Assembly: GCA_964447175.1 (NCBI GenBank)
Contig: CAYURP010000028.1
Location: 1 to 35,343, forward strand
Length of the DNA: 35,343 nucleotides
Source: CAYURP01 sp964447175
GTDB taxonomy: Bacteria; Zixibacteria; MSB-5A5; SM23-73-2
Direction of reading: 5' to 3'
Shown here: positions 8,608-17,516 of the stretch, one piece after another
How the letters are laid out: each line of letters starts with the position of its first letter
Position numbering within the stretch: the stretch's first letter is position 1
Notes under the pieces: generated by a model
What the model saw: only the letters and a program-made list of their open reading frames with translations
Database searches by the model: none
Told to the model about the DNA's origin: nothing
Translations under genes and position numbers: made by a program

Positions 8608-9888
8608 TTAGTAAACTTTCGTTATCTCGGTATGAGGATAATAATGCTGGAGAATCTGGCGGTAGGTATAACCCTCTCTAGCCATTCCGATGGCTCCGGT
8701 CTGGCACATTCCTACCCCGTGACCGTTTCCCCTACCCTCAAATACTATAGAGTCTATATCCCCTTCGGCATTTTTAATTACCTCAAGATCAAAAAATGTG
8801 CTAGGGAGAATCGCTTCCGGGTTGTCCGCATTCCTTATGACCCACCTGATTTTGTCTTTTTCCACACGGAATTTTTCCTTATCCGTTTTTATCTCTAAAA
8901 ACCTAACCCTGCCAGATTTTGACTTTTTCTTTATCTTTATATCCTTGATCTGGCCCACAGTATCAGGTGGATCTTCTGCATACTCCTTTAAGTATTGAGG
9001 TAAGCTTTTTTCCAGCTTTTCCCTCTCCCATACTACCCTCCACTTGTATCTTTTATACCAGGAACAGAAATCCTTATCCCAAACCGATACCAGGTAGGGG
9101 ACCCGGTTATGTCCCCAGACCTGATCCACCGACTCGGTCATTCCACCGCAGTTGGCATGGTAGAATGCCTGGATGAACTTTCCTTTATAGGTTATCACTT
9201 CACCTTCAGTTTCAGCTATGGCTTTATTAACTAATCTTTCCTCCTTGTCCATTGTCCCGTAAAGCTGGTCTAATACCGTTGATTCCAGGTCAAAACCTTT
9301 GCGATCGCTTTTTTGGATCTGGTACAGGGCATAGGTGCGGGCGGTTAACACCTGAGCTTTAAGGGCTTCAAATTCCGATTGAGTCCTCTTTCCCATCTCA
9401 AAGGGAACTACCCCTTTGAGGTAATCCTCCACCCATAACCAATTCAAGGCTAAAAGCGATGAATCCTCAGCTTGGAAAACCATCTCCAGCAAACCCCGAT
9501 ACTTTCCCCCGTTTAATGAAAAGCAGAATCTTTTATTTTTGGGAACGAAAATAACCCTTTGAACCTGATCCTCAAGGGTGTCCTTTTCCCCTTCTGATAT
9601 AACCATCCCCGCAGATCCAATTTTAATAAAAACTTCTTTCCCGGAAAAGAATACCATCTCCTCATTCCCTTTGAAACATCTGATCAAATATGATACCTCG
9701 GGGGAAACGGATACTTTCCCTTTGGCTTTCAAAAGTTTTATGGACAGTGCCGGCTGTTTGAGTTCCGGATAGAAGATCTTCTCCACTCCCTGAGCCAAAA
9801 CATCTGCATTCCACATGCCGGATGAAGCTATAAGAAGAACTTCCAAACATAAAAATGCGAAATAAACTTTTTTATTTAAGGCAGACAT
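8608..9888 (-). CDS. SpoIID/LytB-domain peptidoglycan-acting protein
   Basis: A 426-residue exported protein: signal peptide about residues 5-33, then a SpoIID domain. Visible signatures are NWLWVEDYLKGVVPFEMG with the Glu (about 164) matching the catalytic Glu of SpoIID lytic transglycosylases, the ALKAQVLTARTYAL helix, the AFYHANCGGMTESVDQVWG segment and the C-terminal GRGNGHGVGMCQTGAIGMA motif. The family cleaves denuded glycan strands or enhances amidases. No sporulation genes are present, so a vegetative wall-remodelling role is likelier. Its start overlaps the end of anmK by 13 bases, which couples it to the recycling genes: the 1,6-anhydroMurNAc released by transglycosylases is the substrate of AnmK. 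Confidence 0.87.
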   Translation of the reverse strand: MSALNKKVYFAFLCLEVLLIASSGMWNADVLAQGVEKIFYPELKQPALSIKLLKAKGKVSVSPEVSYLIRCFKGNEEMVFFSGKEVFIKIGSAGMVISEGEKDTLEDQVQRVIFVPKNKRFCFSLNGGKYRGLLEMVFQAEDSSLLALNWLWVEDYLKGVVPFEMGKRTQSEFEALKAQVLTARTYALYQIQKSDRKGFDLESTVLDQLYGTMDKEERLVNKAIAETEGEVITYKGKFIQAFYHANCGGMTESVDQVWGHNRVPYLVSVWDKDFCSWYKRYKWRVVWEREKLEKSLPQYLKEYAEDPPDTVGQIKDIKIKKKSKSGRVRFLEIKTDKEKFRVEKDKIRWVIRNADNPEAILPSTFFDLEVIKNAEGDIDSIVFEGRGNGHGVGMCQTGAIGMAREGYTYRQILQHYYPHTEITKVY

Positions 9889-11051
9889 ATTTTCCCTAAT
9901 ATTGCGTCTTTTTGTGCTCCGGTGACCTTTTTAAGACTACCCGGAACTTGGTCTATGGTTTGATTGGCTAAAAGGGCAAAGATCATAGCTTCCACAAAAT
10001 CGGGATTATATCCCACCCCATCTGAGGTGATCACCTTTACCGGATAAAACAAATCAGAGAGTCTTTTAAGGAGGTATTTATTATGAGCGCCACCGCCGCA
10101 GAGGATCATTCGTTCTATTTTGTGATGTGGCTTTATAAATCTTTGGTATGCATCCCAGATTGACCAGACCACCAATTCGCTGGCAGTGGCAATCATATCC
10201 TCAGGTGAGATCTTTGAGTCAAGAATCTTTTTTACAAATTTCTCGCCAAAATCCTCTTTGCCCGTGGATTTGGGAGGGGATAATCTGAAATAATTGTGCT
10301 TTTTCAATTTTTTTAAAAGATTATCATTAACTTTGCCCGAAGAAGCGATCCTGCCATTTTGGTCGAATCTCTTTTTAAAAAGCTTTCTGGTCAGATTATC
10401 CAGAATTACATTGCCCGGACCAGTATCAAATCCCCACACATCCTTAAGTTTACAATTCTTAGGCAAAATAGTGAAGTTAGCTATACCCCCAAGGTTTAAG
10501 ACCATCTGAGAGCAGATCTTGTTATTAAAAAGAAAGAAATGACCCAGAGGAGAAAGAGGTGCACCCTCACCGCCTGAAGCCATATCTGCTGTTCTGAAAT
10601 CGCCTACGGTTATAATTCCGCTACGCTGGGCAATGATCGACGGCTCTCCTATCTGAAGAGTAGCTCTAACCTTCTTTTTGAACCTTAAAACTTTATGCGG
10701 AAGATGTCTTACAGTTTGTCCATGCGAGCCTATAAGGTCGATCTGCTTGGTCTTATAACCCAACCTCTTTATCAGAGATAAGGCAGCCTGCGCAAAATAT
10801 TCCCCCATTACCATATTCATCCTCAGTACCTCATCCAAATTCTGGAAACCCGGATCTGAAATTTTAAGTATTCTTTTCTTCAGATTCTCAGTAAAAGGAT
10901 AAGTTTTAAAACCCAGCTCTTTGATTTTTAATTTTTGCCCAATACGATCTATTTGCATTAGGCAGGCATCAATACCATCAGCAGAGGTCCCGGACATAAG
11001 TCCAATTACCTTTCTTCTTCTCCTGTTCAAAAGAGCTTGAAGTTTCCTCAT
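9876..11051 (-). CDS. anmK: anhydro-N-acetylmuramic acid kinase
   Basis: AnmK family, 391 residues, the usual length. The N-terminal phosphate-binding loop VIGLMSGTSADGIDACL (about residues 15-31), the IGSHGQTVRHLPH segment, the NLGGIANFTIL motif and GFDTGPGN are all present, as is the C-terminal LCGGGAHN. The enzyme phosphorylates and opens 1,6-anhydro-MurNAc to MurNAc-6-phosphate in the cytoplasm. The start overlaps the nagZ-like stop by four bases (ATGA) and its end overlaps the SpoIID-like gene. No MurQ etherase is in the window. Confidence 0.95.
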   Translation of the reverse strand: MRKLQALLNRRRRKVIGLMSGTSADGIDACLMQIDRIGQKLKIKELGFKTYPFTENLKKRILKISDPGFQNLDEVLRMNMVMGEYFAQAALSLIKRLGYKTKQIDLIGSHGQTVRHLPHKVLRFKKKVRATLQIGEPSIIAQRSGIITVGDFRTADMASGGEGAPLSPLGHFFLFNNKICSQMVLNLGGIANFTILPKNCKLKDVWGFDTGPGNVILDNLTRKLFKKRFDQNGRIASSGKVNDNLLKKLKKHNYFRLSPPKSTGKEDFGEKFVKKILDSKISPEDMIATASELVVWSIWDAYQRFIKPHHKIERMILCGGGAHNKYLLKRLSDLFYPVKVITSDGVGYNPDFVEAMIFALLANQTIDQVPGSLKKVTGAQKDAILGKICLP

Positions 11052-12034
11052 TTCAGAGTCTTTCTCTTTTTAGAAATTATTTTATCTAAAGTATTTGAGA
11101 ACCTTTCCTCTTCAATTTTTTTATCTTTTAGAAGTTTTGAGAAACGTTCCAGTATTTGAAATTGCATTTCATATTCGTGGCACAATACAATCAAATCGTT
11201 GCCTGCCAGGTAGGCTTTTTCGCAAGCCTGGGGTATGTCAAAATTACTTTTAATCGCACCCATACCCATATCGTCGGTTATCACCAAGCCTTTGTTTCTC
11301 AGATCTCTCTTTAAGATATCAGTGCAGATGGTGGGGGAAAGTGAGGCTGGGTATTCGGGATCAAGTGAAGGACATTTCACGTGTGTGGTCATAATGAAAT
11401 CCACTCCTGAGCTGATAGCAGCTTTGAAGGGCGGAAAATCTATTTTTTCAAATCTCTGCCTGGAGTTTTTGTTTTCAGGCATTTCCTGATGAGGGTCAAT
11501 CTGGATGTCACCTATTCCGGGAAAATGTTTGGCACAACAAAGCGCTCCTCCTTTATGCAGAGCTTCCACTGCCACCTGAGAAAACTCGGATACTTTTTGG
11601 GTATCATCACCAAATGATCTTTCACCTATAACCTTGTTCTCTGGATTGGTCAAAACGTCAACTACCGGAGCTAAGTTTACATTTATCCCCAGATCACCCA
11701 GCGATTCAGCAGTAGCTTTGTAAGCATTATATAATCCATTTTTATCTTCTCGATCCCCATAATATTTATTAGAAGGAAAGGTGGGAAAATCCTCAGTGAT
11801 GCGATTTTTTTTGCCTCCCTCCTGATCGATCATCACAAAGGGTAGGATTTCAGAATATGACTTGATTCTTAAGATCACCTCTTCTATCTGTTTTAGAGAT
11901 TCGATATTCTCCGAAAAGATTATCACTCCACCCAGATTCCAGTCTTTGAGGGATCCAAAGAAGTCCTCTGAAGGGTATAAGCCTTTAAAACCGAAGACAA
12001 AGATCTGTCCTAAAAGTTCTGTCTTAAAATCCAT
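11048..12034 (-). CDS. nagZ: NagZ-like beta-N-acetylhexosaminidase (GH3)
   Basis: GH3 family, 328 residues, a single TIM-barrel domain like NagZ. Key motifs: FVMIDQEGGKKNRI, the KHFPGIGDIQIDPHQEMP loop carrying the NagZ-type His general acid/base, and VITDDMGMGAI carrying the Asp nucleophile. There is no signal peptide, fitting a cytoplasmic enzyme that removes GlcNAc from anhydro-muropeptides. It lies two bases after the GGDEF gene and overlaps anmK, so GlcNAc removal and anhydroMurNAc phosphorylation are encoded together. The Ile in place of the usual His in KHFPGHG is a common variant. Confidence 0.9.
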   Translation of the reverse strand: MDFKTELLGQIFVFGFKGLYPSEDFFGSLKDWNLGGVIIFSENIESLKQIEEVILRIKSYSEILPFVMIDQEGGKKNRITEDFPTFPSNKYYGDREDKNGLYNAYKATAESLGDLGINVNLAPVVDVLTNPENKVIGERSFGDDTQKVSEFSQVAVEALHKGGALCCAKHFPGIGDIQIDPHQEMPENKNSRQRFEKIDFPPFKAAISSGVDFIMTTHVKCPSLDPEYPASLSPTICTDILKRDLRNKGLVITDDMGMGAIKSNFDIPQACEKAYLAGNDLIVLCHEYEMQFQILERFSKLLKDKKIEEERFSNTLDKIISKKRKTLK

Positions 12035-12036
12035 TT

Positions 12037-13590
12037 TCAGGCAGTGCGGACCAGGTTTTTTCCATCACCTTTAGCCAGGTACAAAGCCTGATCCACCTTT
12101 TTTATTAGCTCCTCAGTGGTTTCTCCGCTTTCCGGATAGCAGCTTACCCCCAGGCTTACGGTAAGATGTGTAGAATGAAGATTATCTTCATCCTTGAAAA
12201 TGGTGGATTCCACACAAGCTCTTATCCTCTCACCGATCATTTTTGCCTGGGATTTAGTGGTCTGGGGCAGGATGATAACGAATTCCTCCCCCCCATAGCG
12301 GGCAAATATATCCACATCCCGGACACACCCTCTGATCACCTGAGTCAGCTTCTTCAATACCAGGTTTCCGAAGAGGTGCCCAAAATTGTCATTACATTCT
12401 TTGAAGGAGTCGATGTCGATCATAATCAGAGAAAGGTTCTGGTGGTAGCGTTTAGCCCTTTTAAGCTCATTTCCCAGTTTGTGAACAAAATAGCGATAAT
12501 TATTTATACCTGTCAGCTCATCCACGATAGTGAGCTCCTCCATCTTCTGATGAAGGGTGGCATTCTCAATAGCCATGCCAGCAGATGCCGCCAGAATGGA
12601 AAGAATCTTCTGGTCCTGTTGGGTGAAATCCCCCATTTTCCTTGATCTGGCATCCAGAACCCCCACCACCTTACCCTGGGAGATCATGGGTACGGCCAGT
12701 TCAGATTTTTCCTCTGACAATTCGGGGATATGCTTGGGTTCATTTCTGAGATCCGCTATCCGCTCCCCTTTTCCGCTCTGGGCTACTGAGCCGGAAACCC
12801 CATTCAAAGAAACCTTTTTAGGTAAATCGTATTTGAATTTCTTTCCCAGCTCCTCCTTAGCCTTAAGCCAGAGACATTCGTTCCTTTTATCATAAAGGAG
12901 AATGGAGCAGAACTCCAGATTCAAAACATTTCTGGTTATGTTCAATATCTCATCTATGACCTGGTCTAAATCGTGAATCTCTCCCAGGGTCCGACTGGCT
13001 TCATAAATGGTTTCAATCTGTACCTGAGTCCTCTCCAGATCCGAGGTGCGCTCGTTTAACCTGTCTAAGGTCTGGATCAGTTTTTGTTCTGAAGACCTGA
13101 TAAAATTGGAAATCACACCCATGGCTATGGCAAAAGGCCATAAAAGAACCAGCCTGATCAAAAGGTCACCTAAAAAAATGGTCTTCAGCACGTCCAGGTT
13201 GATCAAAAGATATAGAAAAGAGGAGAAAAAAGCTAAAAGCACTCCCTCGTTTAATCCCAGATAAAATGCTCCAATGGATACAATCACGTAATACAAAAGA
13301 AAGAACTGGCTTTCGATTCTGCCGGTAAAATAGATCAGCGCAGTGATAAAGGCTATGTCGAACAAAAAAGTGAATGAGAAAATGGCTTTGCTTCTGGCTT
13401 TCTTTGAAAAAAGATAGAATACAAAAAGATGTACTATAAAGATACCCAAAAGAAAAAAACCATCTTTTCTCTGGAAATCGGTGGGAGCAAAAGCCAACCA
13501 CAAACAAATTCCCAGAAAAAGCAGGCTTCGGGACAGAAGAAAAACTGTCAAACCCCGGGACCACAGAATTGAATTAAATCTCTCCTTCAT
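12037..13590 (-). CDS. membrane GAF-GGDEF diguanylate cyclase
   Basis: A 517-residue protein: about six membrane helices (residues 10-165), a short coiled segment (about 167-195), a GAF domain (about 195-345) and a C-terminal GGDEF domain. The active-site motif is GGEEF (433-437), and RDVD (424-427), exactly five residues upstream, is an intact RxxD allosteric I-site. It should therefore make cyclic di-GMP with product inhibition. The ligand of the GAF domain is unknown. The gene is packed between cstA (50-base gap) and the nagZ-like gene (2-base gap), placing second-messenger synthesis in the same transcript as peptidoglycan recycling and nutrient uptake. Confidence 0.92.
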   Translation of the reverse strand: MKERFNSILWSRGLTVFLLSRSLLFLGICLWLAFAPTDFQRKDGFFLLGIFIVHLFVFYLFSKKARSKAIFSFTFLFDIAFITALIYFTGRIESQFFLLYYVIVSIGAFYLGLNEGVLLAFFSSFLYLLINLDVLKTIFLGDLLIRLVLLWPFAIAMGVISNFIRSSEQKLIQTLDRLNERTSDLERTQVQIETIYEASRTLGEIHDLDQVIDEILNITRNVLNLEFCSILLYDKRNECLWLKAKEELGKKFKYDLPKKVSLNGVSGSVAQSGKGERIADLRNEPKHIPELSEEKSELAVPMISQGKVVGVLDARSRKMGDFTQQDQKILSILAASAGMAIENATLHQKMEELTIVDELTGINNYRYFVHKLGNELKRAKRYHQNLSLIMIDIDSFKECNDNFGHLFGNLVLKKLTQVIRGCVRDVDIFARYGGEEFVIILPQTTKSQAKMIGERIRACVESTIFKDEDNLHSTHLTVSLGVSCYPESGETTEELIKKVDQALYLAKGDGKNLVRTA

Positions 13591-13640
13591 ATCTAATCCT
13601 TGAAAACTCCCTTCTTTTTATCGGCTAAAAAAGAACTTTT

Positions 13641-15407
13641 CTATCCCGACAAAACCTCCCCGTATTTCTTTGGTTTCCTATTTTTAAGCAATCGGCTCAC
13701 AGTCTTAACTGAGAGAAAAGCTACCCCTGAGGAGAGGAATAAAAGCAGAATATCGGTGATTATCAGGGTCAGATTTCCCTGGGGCAGGTAATTTTTAAAA
13801 AGTAGAATTAGAAGTGCAGCAGTGGTGGTCAGAATCATAAAAAGAGCCGGAAAAAGGGTAAACCAGTTTTTCTTACCTTTGAGATAAAGCCAGGTGGAGA
13901 CGGCGATCAGAGCTAAGGCAGAGAGAAGCTGGTTGGCTGTTCCGAATATGGGCCAGAGGCTGGCAAAGGTATTGAAATAAGCTAAAAGCCACATCAAAAG
14001 GACAGCCAAAGCAGAGTTGAACCAGTATAATTTGAAAAGAGCTGGCACTTTTTTAAATATAAGTTTCCACACTTCTTCGAAAAGGTAACGATTCAACCTG
14101 ACTGCCGTATCCAGGGTGGTGATGACGAACCCTTCCACCATCAGTATTCCGAAAACACAACCTAAAGCTACTGAAACCCCCAGGCTCTGGTGCAGAAGCT
14201 TTCCTGTGGCTAAAGCAAATGCCAAAATTGGATTGGATCTTCCCGCCTCGGGCCAGACAATCGATTTGTAATCCGAAAAAATCAACACGCTCCCCAAAGC
14301 TAAAAGCACGGATAGGGCTAAGACCGACTCCAAGAGCATACCGTTATACCCGATTTTTCTTGCATCTCCCTCTTTGGAGAGCTGTTTACAATCGGTGCCC
14401 GAGGTGACCAGAGAATGAAATCCGGAGATGGCTCCACAGGCAATGGTGATGAAAAGCATGGGCCAGACATAACCTAAGCTCTTAACTCCCTCGGCTATAT
14501 TAAAGGAGGGCATTTTCAAGGACAGCCCACCTGCCCCGCCCAGAAGCAGGGAAAATACCAATCCCAGAATTCCCAGATAAAGTATCTGCACGTTTATGAA
14601 ATCCCGAGGCTGGAGAACCATCCATACCGGAATACCGGCAGCTATAAAAACATATATGGAGACTATGATCATCCAGGTCTCAGGGGAAAAACTAATGGGA
14701 TGATAAATCCCCACCACAATTGAGGTAATACATATCGTCGCAGCCAAAGAATAAGCCAGATCGGTCTTTATCCTCCTTCTGTATATCAGATAACCCAGAA
14801 GGGGTGAAGAAAAGGTAATTATCACCACTGACATGGAAGCGATTCCGCCTATTATCCCTAAAATCGTTCCATCCTCAGTCGTCTCCGTTCGGAGAAGAGT
14901 TTGATCCAGGGGAAGACCCAATTTCAAGATAGGCCATTTGGAGGTCAGGGAGGTGGCAGTCGCTGACAGAAACGCCGAGGTCACCAGAACCAGCATAACA
15001 ATGGTGAAAAGGATAAAAAGGACAAAGCCGGTGTTGCCCAGTGTTCTGCGAGCCACCTCGGCCATGGATTTTCCCCCTTCCCGGATGCTGACAAAAAGCG
15101 AGGTGAAATCGTGCACCGCACCCATAAATATCCCCCCGAAAACGATCCAGAGCCAGCCCGGAACAAAACCGTAAAGTATGCCCATGGTGGGACCTATGAT
15201 GGGCCCGGCGCCTGATATAGAGGAAAAATGATGACCAAAAAGGATGTGAAATTTAGTGGGAACATAATCCTTACCATCGTTTATCTCAATTGCCGGGGTG
15301 CGCCTTTTGGGATCCACCCCGATCTCTTTGCTCACGTACCGGGAATAAAAACGCATTGCCAATCCGAACAAAACCAGAGACGAAAGAAAATAAACTAAAA
15401 CATTCAT
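13641..15407 (-). CDS. cstA: CstA family carbon-starvation/peptide or pyruvate transporter
   Basis: A 588-residue polytopic membrane protein with about 16 helices. The N-terminus contains the CstA hallmark KFHILFGHHFSSISGAGPIIGP, followed by the FGGIFMGAVHDFTSLF and ACGAISGFHSLVTSGTDCKQ signatures. CstA proteins import peptides or pyruvate on carbon limitation; this short form resembles the 5TM-CstA type of many anaerobes rather than the roughly 700-residue E. coli CstA. The small YbdD/YjiX partner is not seen; instead a Cys-rich membrane protein gene ends 12 bases upstream. Confidence 0.93.
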   Translation of the reverse strand: MNVLVYFLSSLVLFGLAMRFYSRYVSKEIGVDPKRRTPAIEINDGKDYVPTKFHILFGHHFSSISGAGPIIGPTMGILYGFVPGWLWIVFGGIFMGAVHDFTSLFVSIREGGKSMAEVARRTLGNTGFVLFILFTIVMLVLVTSAFLSATATSLTSKWPILKLGLPLDQTLLRTETTEDGTILGIIGGIASMSVVIITFSSPLLGYLIYRRRIKTDLAYSLAATICITSIVVGIYHPISFSPETWMIIVSIYVFIAAGIPVWMVLQPRDFINVQILYLGILGLVFSLLLGGAGGLSLKMPSFNIAEGVKSLGYVWPMLFITIACGAISGFHSLVTSGTDCKQLSKEGDARKIGYNGMLLESVLALSVLLALGSVLIFSDYKSIVWPEAGRSNPILAFALATGKLLHQSLGVSVALGCVFGILMVEGFVITTLDTAVRLNRYLFEEVWKLIFKKVPALFKLYWFNSALAVLLMWLLAYFNTFASLWPIFGTANQLLSALALIAVSTWLYLKGKKNWFTLFPALFMILTTTAALLILLFKNYLPQGNLTLIITDILLLFLSSGVAFLSVKTVSRLLKNRKPKKYGEVLSG

Positions 15408-15419
15408 TTTAAATCCCTC

Positions 15420-15938
15420 TCAGCTTTTACAGAATGGAACCCCGGGACATATATTTCTCTGATGGCAGTTTTTGCAGCCTGCTAACCTCAACAAAACCCT
15501 TTCTAAGAGAAGTATCAAAATAAAAGCTAAAAATATTATTAAAGCTTTCAAGGATCTTTCTCTTAATATCTGGATGATACCAAAAAGAGCCGGGAAAAGC
15601 CAGAAGGGATAGGTCAGGGAAAAGTATACATACTTAGATTTATATTTAGACTCATCGTTTTTGGGAAAAAGAAAGGAAGCCACTTTTCCGAAGCCACAGT
15701 CGCAGATCCTGTCATGATAATAACAGTAAACACAGCGGGAAAGGGGGAGCACAAGCATCAAGCACAAAACCCCATATAAGATATAAACGTAGGCTAAAAT
15801 ATCCTTAAGTTGAAAAAGGATGTAAATCCCCAGGCCAAAGGCGGCCCCCAATAATAACCAGCGTAAAAAAATCGTAAAAAGCGGATAATTTTCATAGAAT
15901 TTGAATTCCTCATTCTTAATCTCTTCTTCTGGGAACAT
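15420..15938 (-). CDS. uncharacterised Cys-rich membrane protein next to CstA
   Basis: A 172-residue protein I do not recognise. It has about four membrane helices in two pairs (roughly residues 20-75 and 105-150) and two Cys clusters facing the same loop or tail side: SRCVYCYYHDRICDCGFGK (about 68-86) and a C-terminal GCKNCHQRNICPGVPFCK (about 153-171). Such CxxC/CxxxC pairs could bind a metal or Fe-S cluster or form disulphides. It precedes cstA by 12 bases, so is probably co-translated and might be a partner or regulator of the transporter. The start has a GGAGGAG ribosome-binding site. Confidence 0.75.
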   Translation of the reverse strand: MFPEEEIKNEEFKFYENYPLFTIFLRWLLLGAAFGLGIYILFQLKDILAYVYILYGVLCLMLVLPLSRCVYCYYHDRICDCGFGKVASFLFPKNDESKYKSKYVYFSLTYPFWLFPALFGIIQILRERSLKALIIFLAFILILLLERVLLRLAGCKNCHQRNICPGVPFCKS

Positions 15939-15977
15939 TTCTCCTCCTGAAATCTGTTGACTCTCCTTTTTCAGTCA

Positions 15978-15983
15978 ATTATA
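15978..15983 (-). promoter_or_regulatory. candidate -10 box for the cstA operon
   Basis: A perfect TATAAT on the minus strand about 40 bases ahead of the Cys-rich protein start. No good -35 is visible, so this is tentative. Confidence 0.3.
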
Positions 15984-16036
15984 TTAATAAAAAATTGCAG
16001 GGAAACCAAGTGAAAAATTAAACGTATTAATTTTTG

Positions 16037-16051
16037 AGCCCAAATTGGGCT
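16037..16051 (+). promoter_or_regulatory. palindrome in the leader of the bactofilin-like gene
   Basis: AGCCCAA-A-TTGGGCT is a perfect 7-bp inverted repeat ending about 20 bases before the start codon and just upstream of the AGGAGG ribosome-binding site. It could be an operator or a leader hairpin. Confidence 0.35.
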
Positions 16052-16070
16052 GCACCACAGAGGAGGCGAT

Positions 16071-17213
16071 ATGATTAGACCTAAAAAGTTTAGTTCACTT
16101 GTAACTCCATTCCTGCTTTGGCTTGTTCTTTTGCCTTTGGCAAGTTCCTCTGGAACTGTATTTAAAGCCAAAGACAACGTCTTCATACCCGAACATCAGA
16201 TAATTGACGACGATCTTTTCCTGGGGGGGAACAACATGAAGGTGGATGGAACAATTAAAGGGGATCTGATCGCTGGTTCCCGGACTTTAATTCAGACCGG
16301 GAAGGTCTCAGGGAGCGTCATTTACGTAGGACAAAACCTGGACATCTTGGGAGAGATCGAAGGAAGCGTAAGAGCACTATCCCAGAACACTAACATCAAT
16401 GGAATCATAAAAAGAAACGTTATGAACTTCGGAGCCAGCCTAAACATAAGGCACAGCGGAGAAGTTAAGGGAGATGTAATCGCCCTGGGGAATGAACTCA
16501 TTGTGGATGGTGAAATCGAAAAAGGGCTCCGGGCAACGGTAGGCAGTGTGGTGATTTCAGGAACCATAAATGGAAACGTAAAAATTAACTCAAATTCCAT
16601 TACCCTGATGCCCACAGCCAGAATCAACGGGGATTTCACATATAAAAGCGAAGAAAAGGCAAAGATTGAGCCCGGAGCTCAGATAGCCGGTAAGACCGAG
16701 TGGACCAAGTCAAAGGTTGAAAAGAAGAGAGAAAAGGGATTTTTCACCACTTCCAATGTGGTGATCCGGTCTCTTTTACTACTGGCGTGCATCGTCACCG
16801 GATTGTTTTTGATTCTCATCTCCAAAAAATATGTGCAATCTGCACAAAAGAATGTATCCCAGTCTTTCCCCAAAGCATTAGGCTTAGGTTTTATCCTGAT
16901 GATCTGCATACCCATAGCCATAGTTGTCCTTTTGGTCACCGTGATCGGTATACCCATAGCCCTGATAACCCTTTTTGTCTATCTGGTCTTATTTTACATC
17001 TCCAAAATTTTCGTGGGGATTGCCGTGGGCAGTAAAATCCTAACTGGATTTGCAAAAGATAAGGATGCGCCTTTAGGCTGGTCTTTGATTTTAGGACTGA
17101 TTATACTTACCATTTTAACCAATATTCCTTACATAGGCATATTAATCTATGTAGTAATTGTCTTCACCGGATTCGGAGCAGCAATTTTAGCCAGAAAAGA
17201 CTTGGTGAGCTAA
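16071..17213 (+). CDS. exported bactofilin-repeat protein with C-terminal membrane helices
   Basis: A 380-residue protein: N-terminal signal sequence (about 10-28), then a right-handed beta-helix of bactofilin-type (polymer-forming cytoskeletal) repeats from about 45 to 205, seen as GTIKGDLIAG, GKVSGSVIYVG, GEIEGSVRAL, GEVKGDVIALG, GEIEKGLRATVG and GTINGNVKIN at regular spacing. Four membrane helices follow (about 230-370), with a short charged tail. Unlike cytoplasmic bactofilins this version should place its beta-helix outside the cytoplasmic membrane. Function of this architecture is unknown; envelope scaffolding is an inference. Start supported by AGGAGGCGAT. Confidence 0.85.
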   Translation: MIRPKKFSSLVTPFLLWLVLLPLASSSGTVFKAKDNVFIPEHQIIDDDLFLGGNNMKVDGTIKGDLIAGSRTLIQTGKVSGSVIYVGQNLDILGEIEGSVRALSQNTNINGIIKRNVMNFGASLNIRHSGEVKGDVIALGNELIVDGEIEKGLRATVGSVVISGTINGNVKINSNSITLMPTARINGDFTYKSEEKAKIEPGAQIAGKTEWTKSKVEKKREKGFFTTSNVVIRSLLLLACIVTGLFLILISKKYVQSAQKNVSQSFPKALGLGFILMICIPIAIVVLLVTVIGIPIALITLFVYLVLFYISKIFVGIAVGSKILTGFAKDKDAPLGWSLILGLIILTILTNIPYIGILIYVVIVFTGFGAAILARKDLVS

Positions 17214-17293
17214 TTTAGCCTATTTCATAAAACAAAAATGTTGGGTCGGACCTCTTTGTCGGCCCACAGAGATATTCATCGAAATATAATCAA

Positions 17294-17361
17294 TGGTAGC
17301 CGCAACCTTCAGGTTGCGAGTTAAATATTTTATTTACGCAGGCTAAAGCCTGCGGCTACCA
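17294..17361. repeat. REPIN-like pair of inverted GTAG palindromes
   Basis: Terminal inverted repeat TGGTAGCCGC (17294-17303)/GCGGCTACCA (17352-17361). Each end is a GTAG followed by its own hairpin: CGCAACCT-TC-AGGTTGCG (17301-17318) and CGCAGGCT-AA-AGCCTGCG (17337-17354). Two inverted GTAG-hairpins about 20 bases apart is the classical REPIN layout moved by RAYT transposases. Confidence 0.8.
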
Positions 17362-17445
17362 TCTTCTTTGGTGGGGGAATTGTCCAAAGGGCTCGCTAAA
17401 GAAGCGGAGTATTTTCACCATTTAATGGATGTCTTGAATAAATGA

Positions 17446-17471
17446 CAGAACCTAACTTAGGTCAGGTTCTG
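17446..17471. repeat. hairpin with 11-bp stem
   Basis: CAGAACCTAAC-TTAG-GTCAGGTTCTG, one mismatch in the stem. No T-run follows directly on either strand. Confidence 0.5.
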
Positions 17472-17516
17472 GCTTTCGTCTCTTTTATGTGTAGGTGGGA
17501 CAGACATTTCTGTTGT

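Noticed and set aside
8608..9888. Sign of a spore-forming organism from SpoIID
   Set aside because: SpoIID-domain proteins are widespread in non-sporulating bacteria, and the outer-membrane proteins here point to a diderm.
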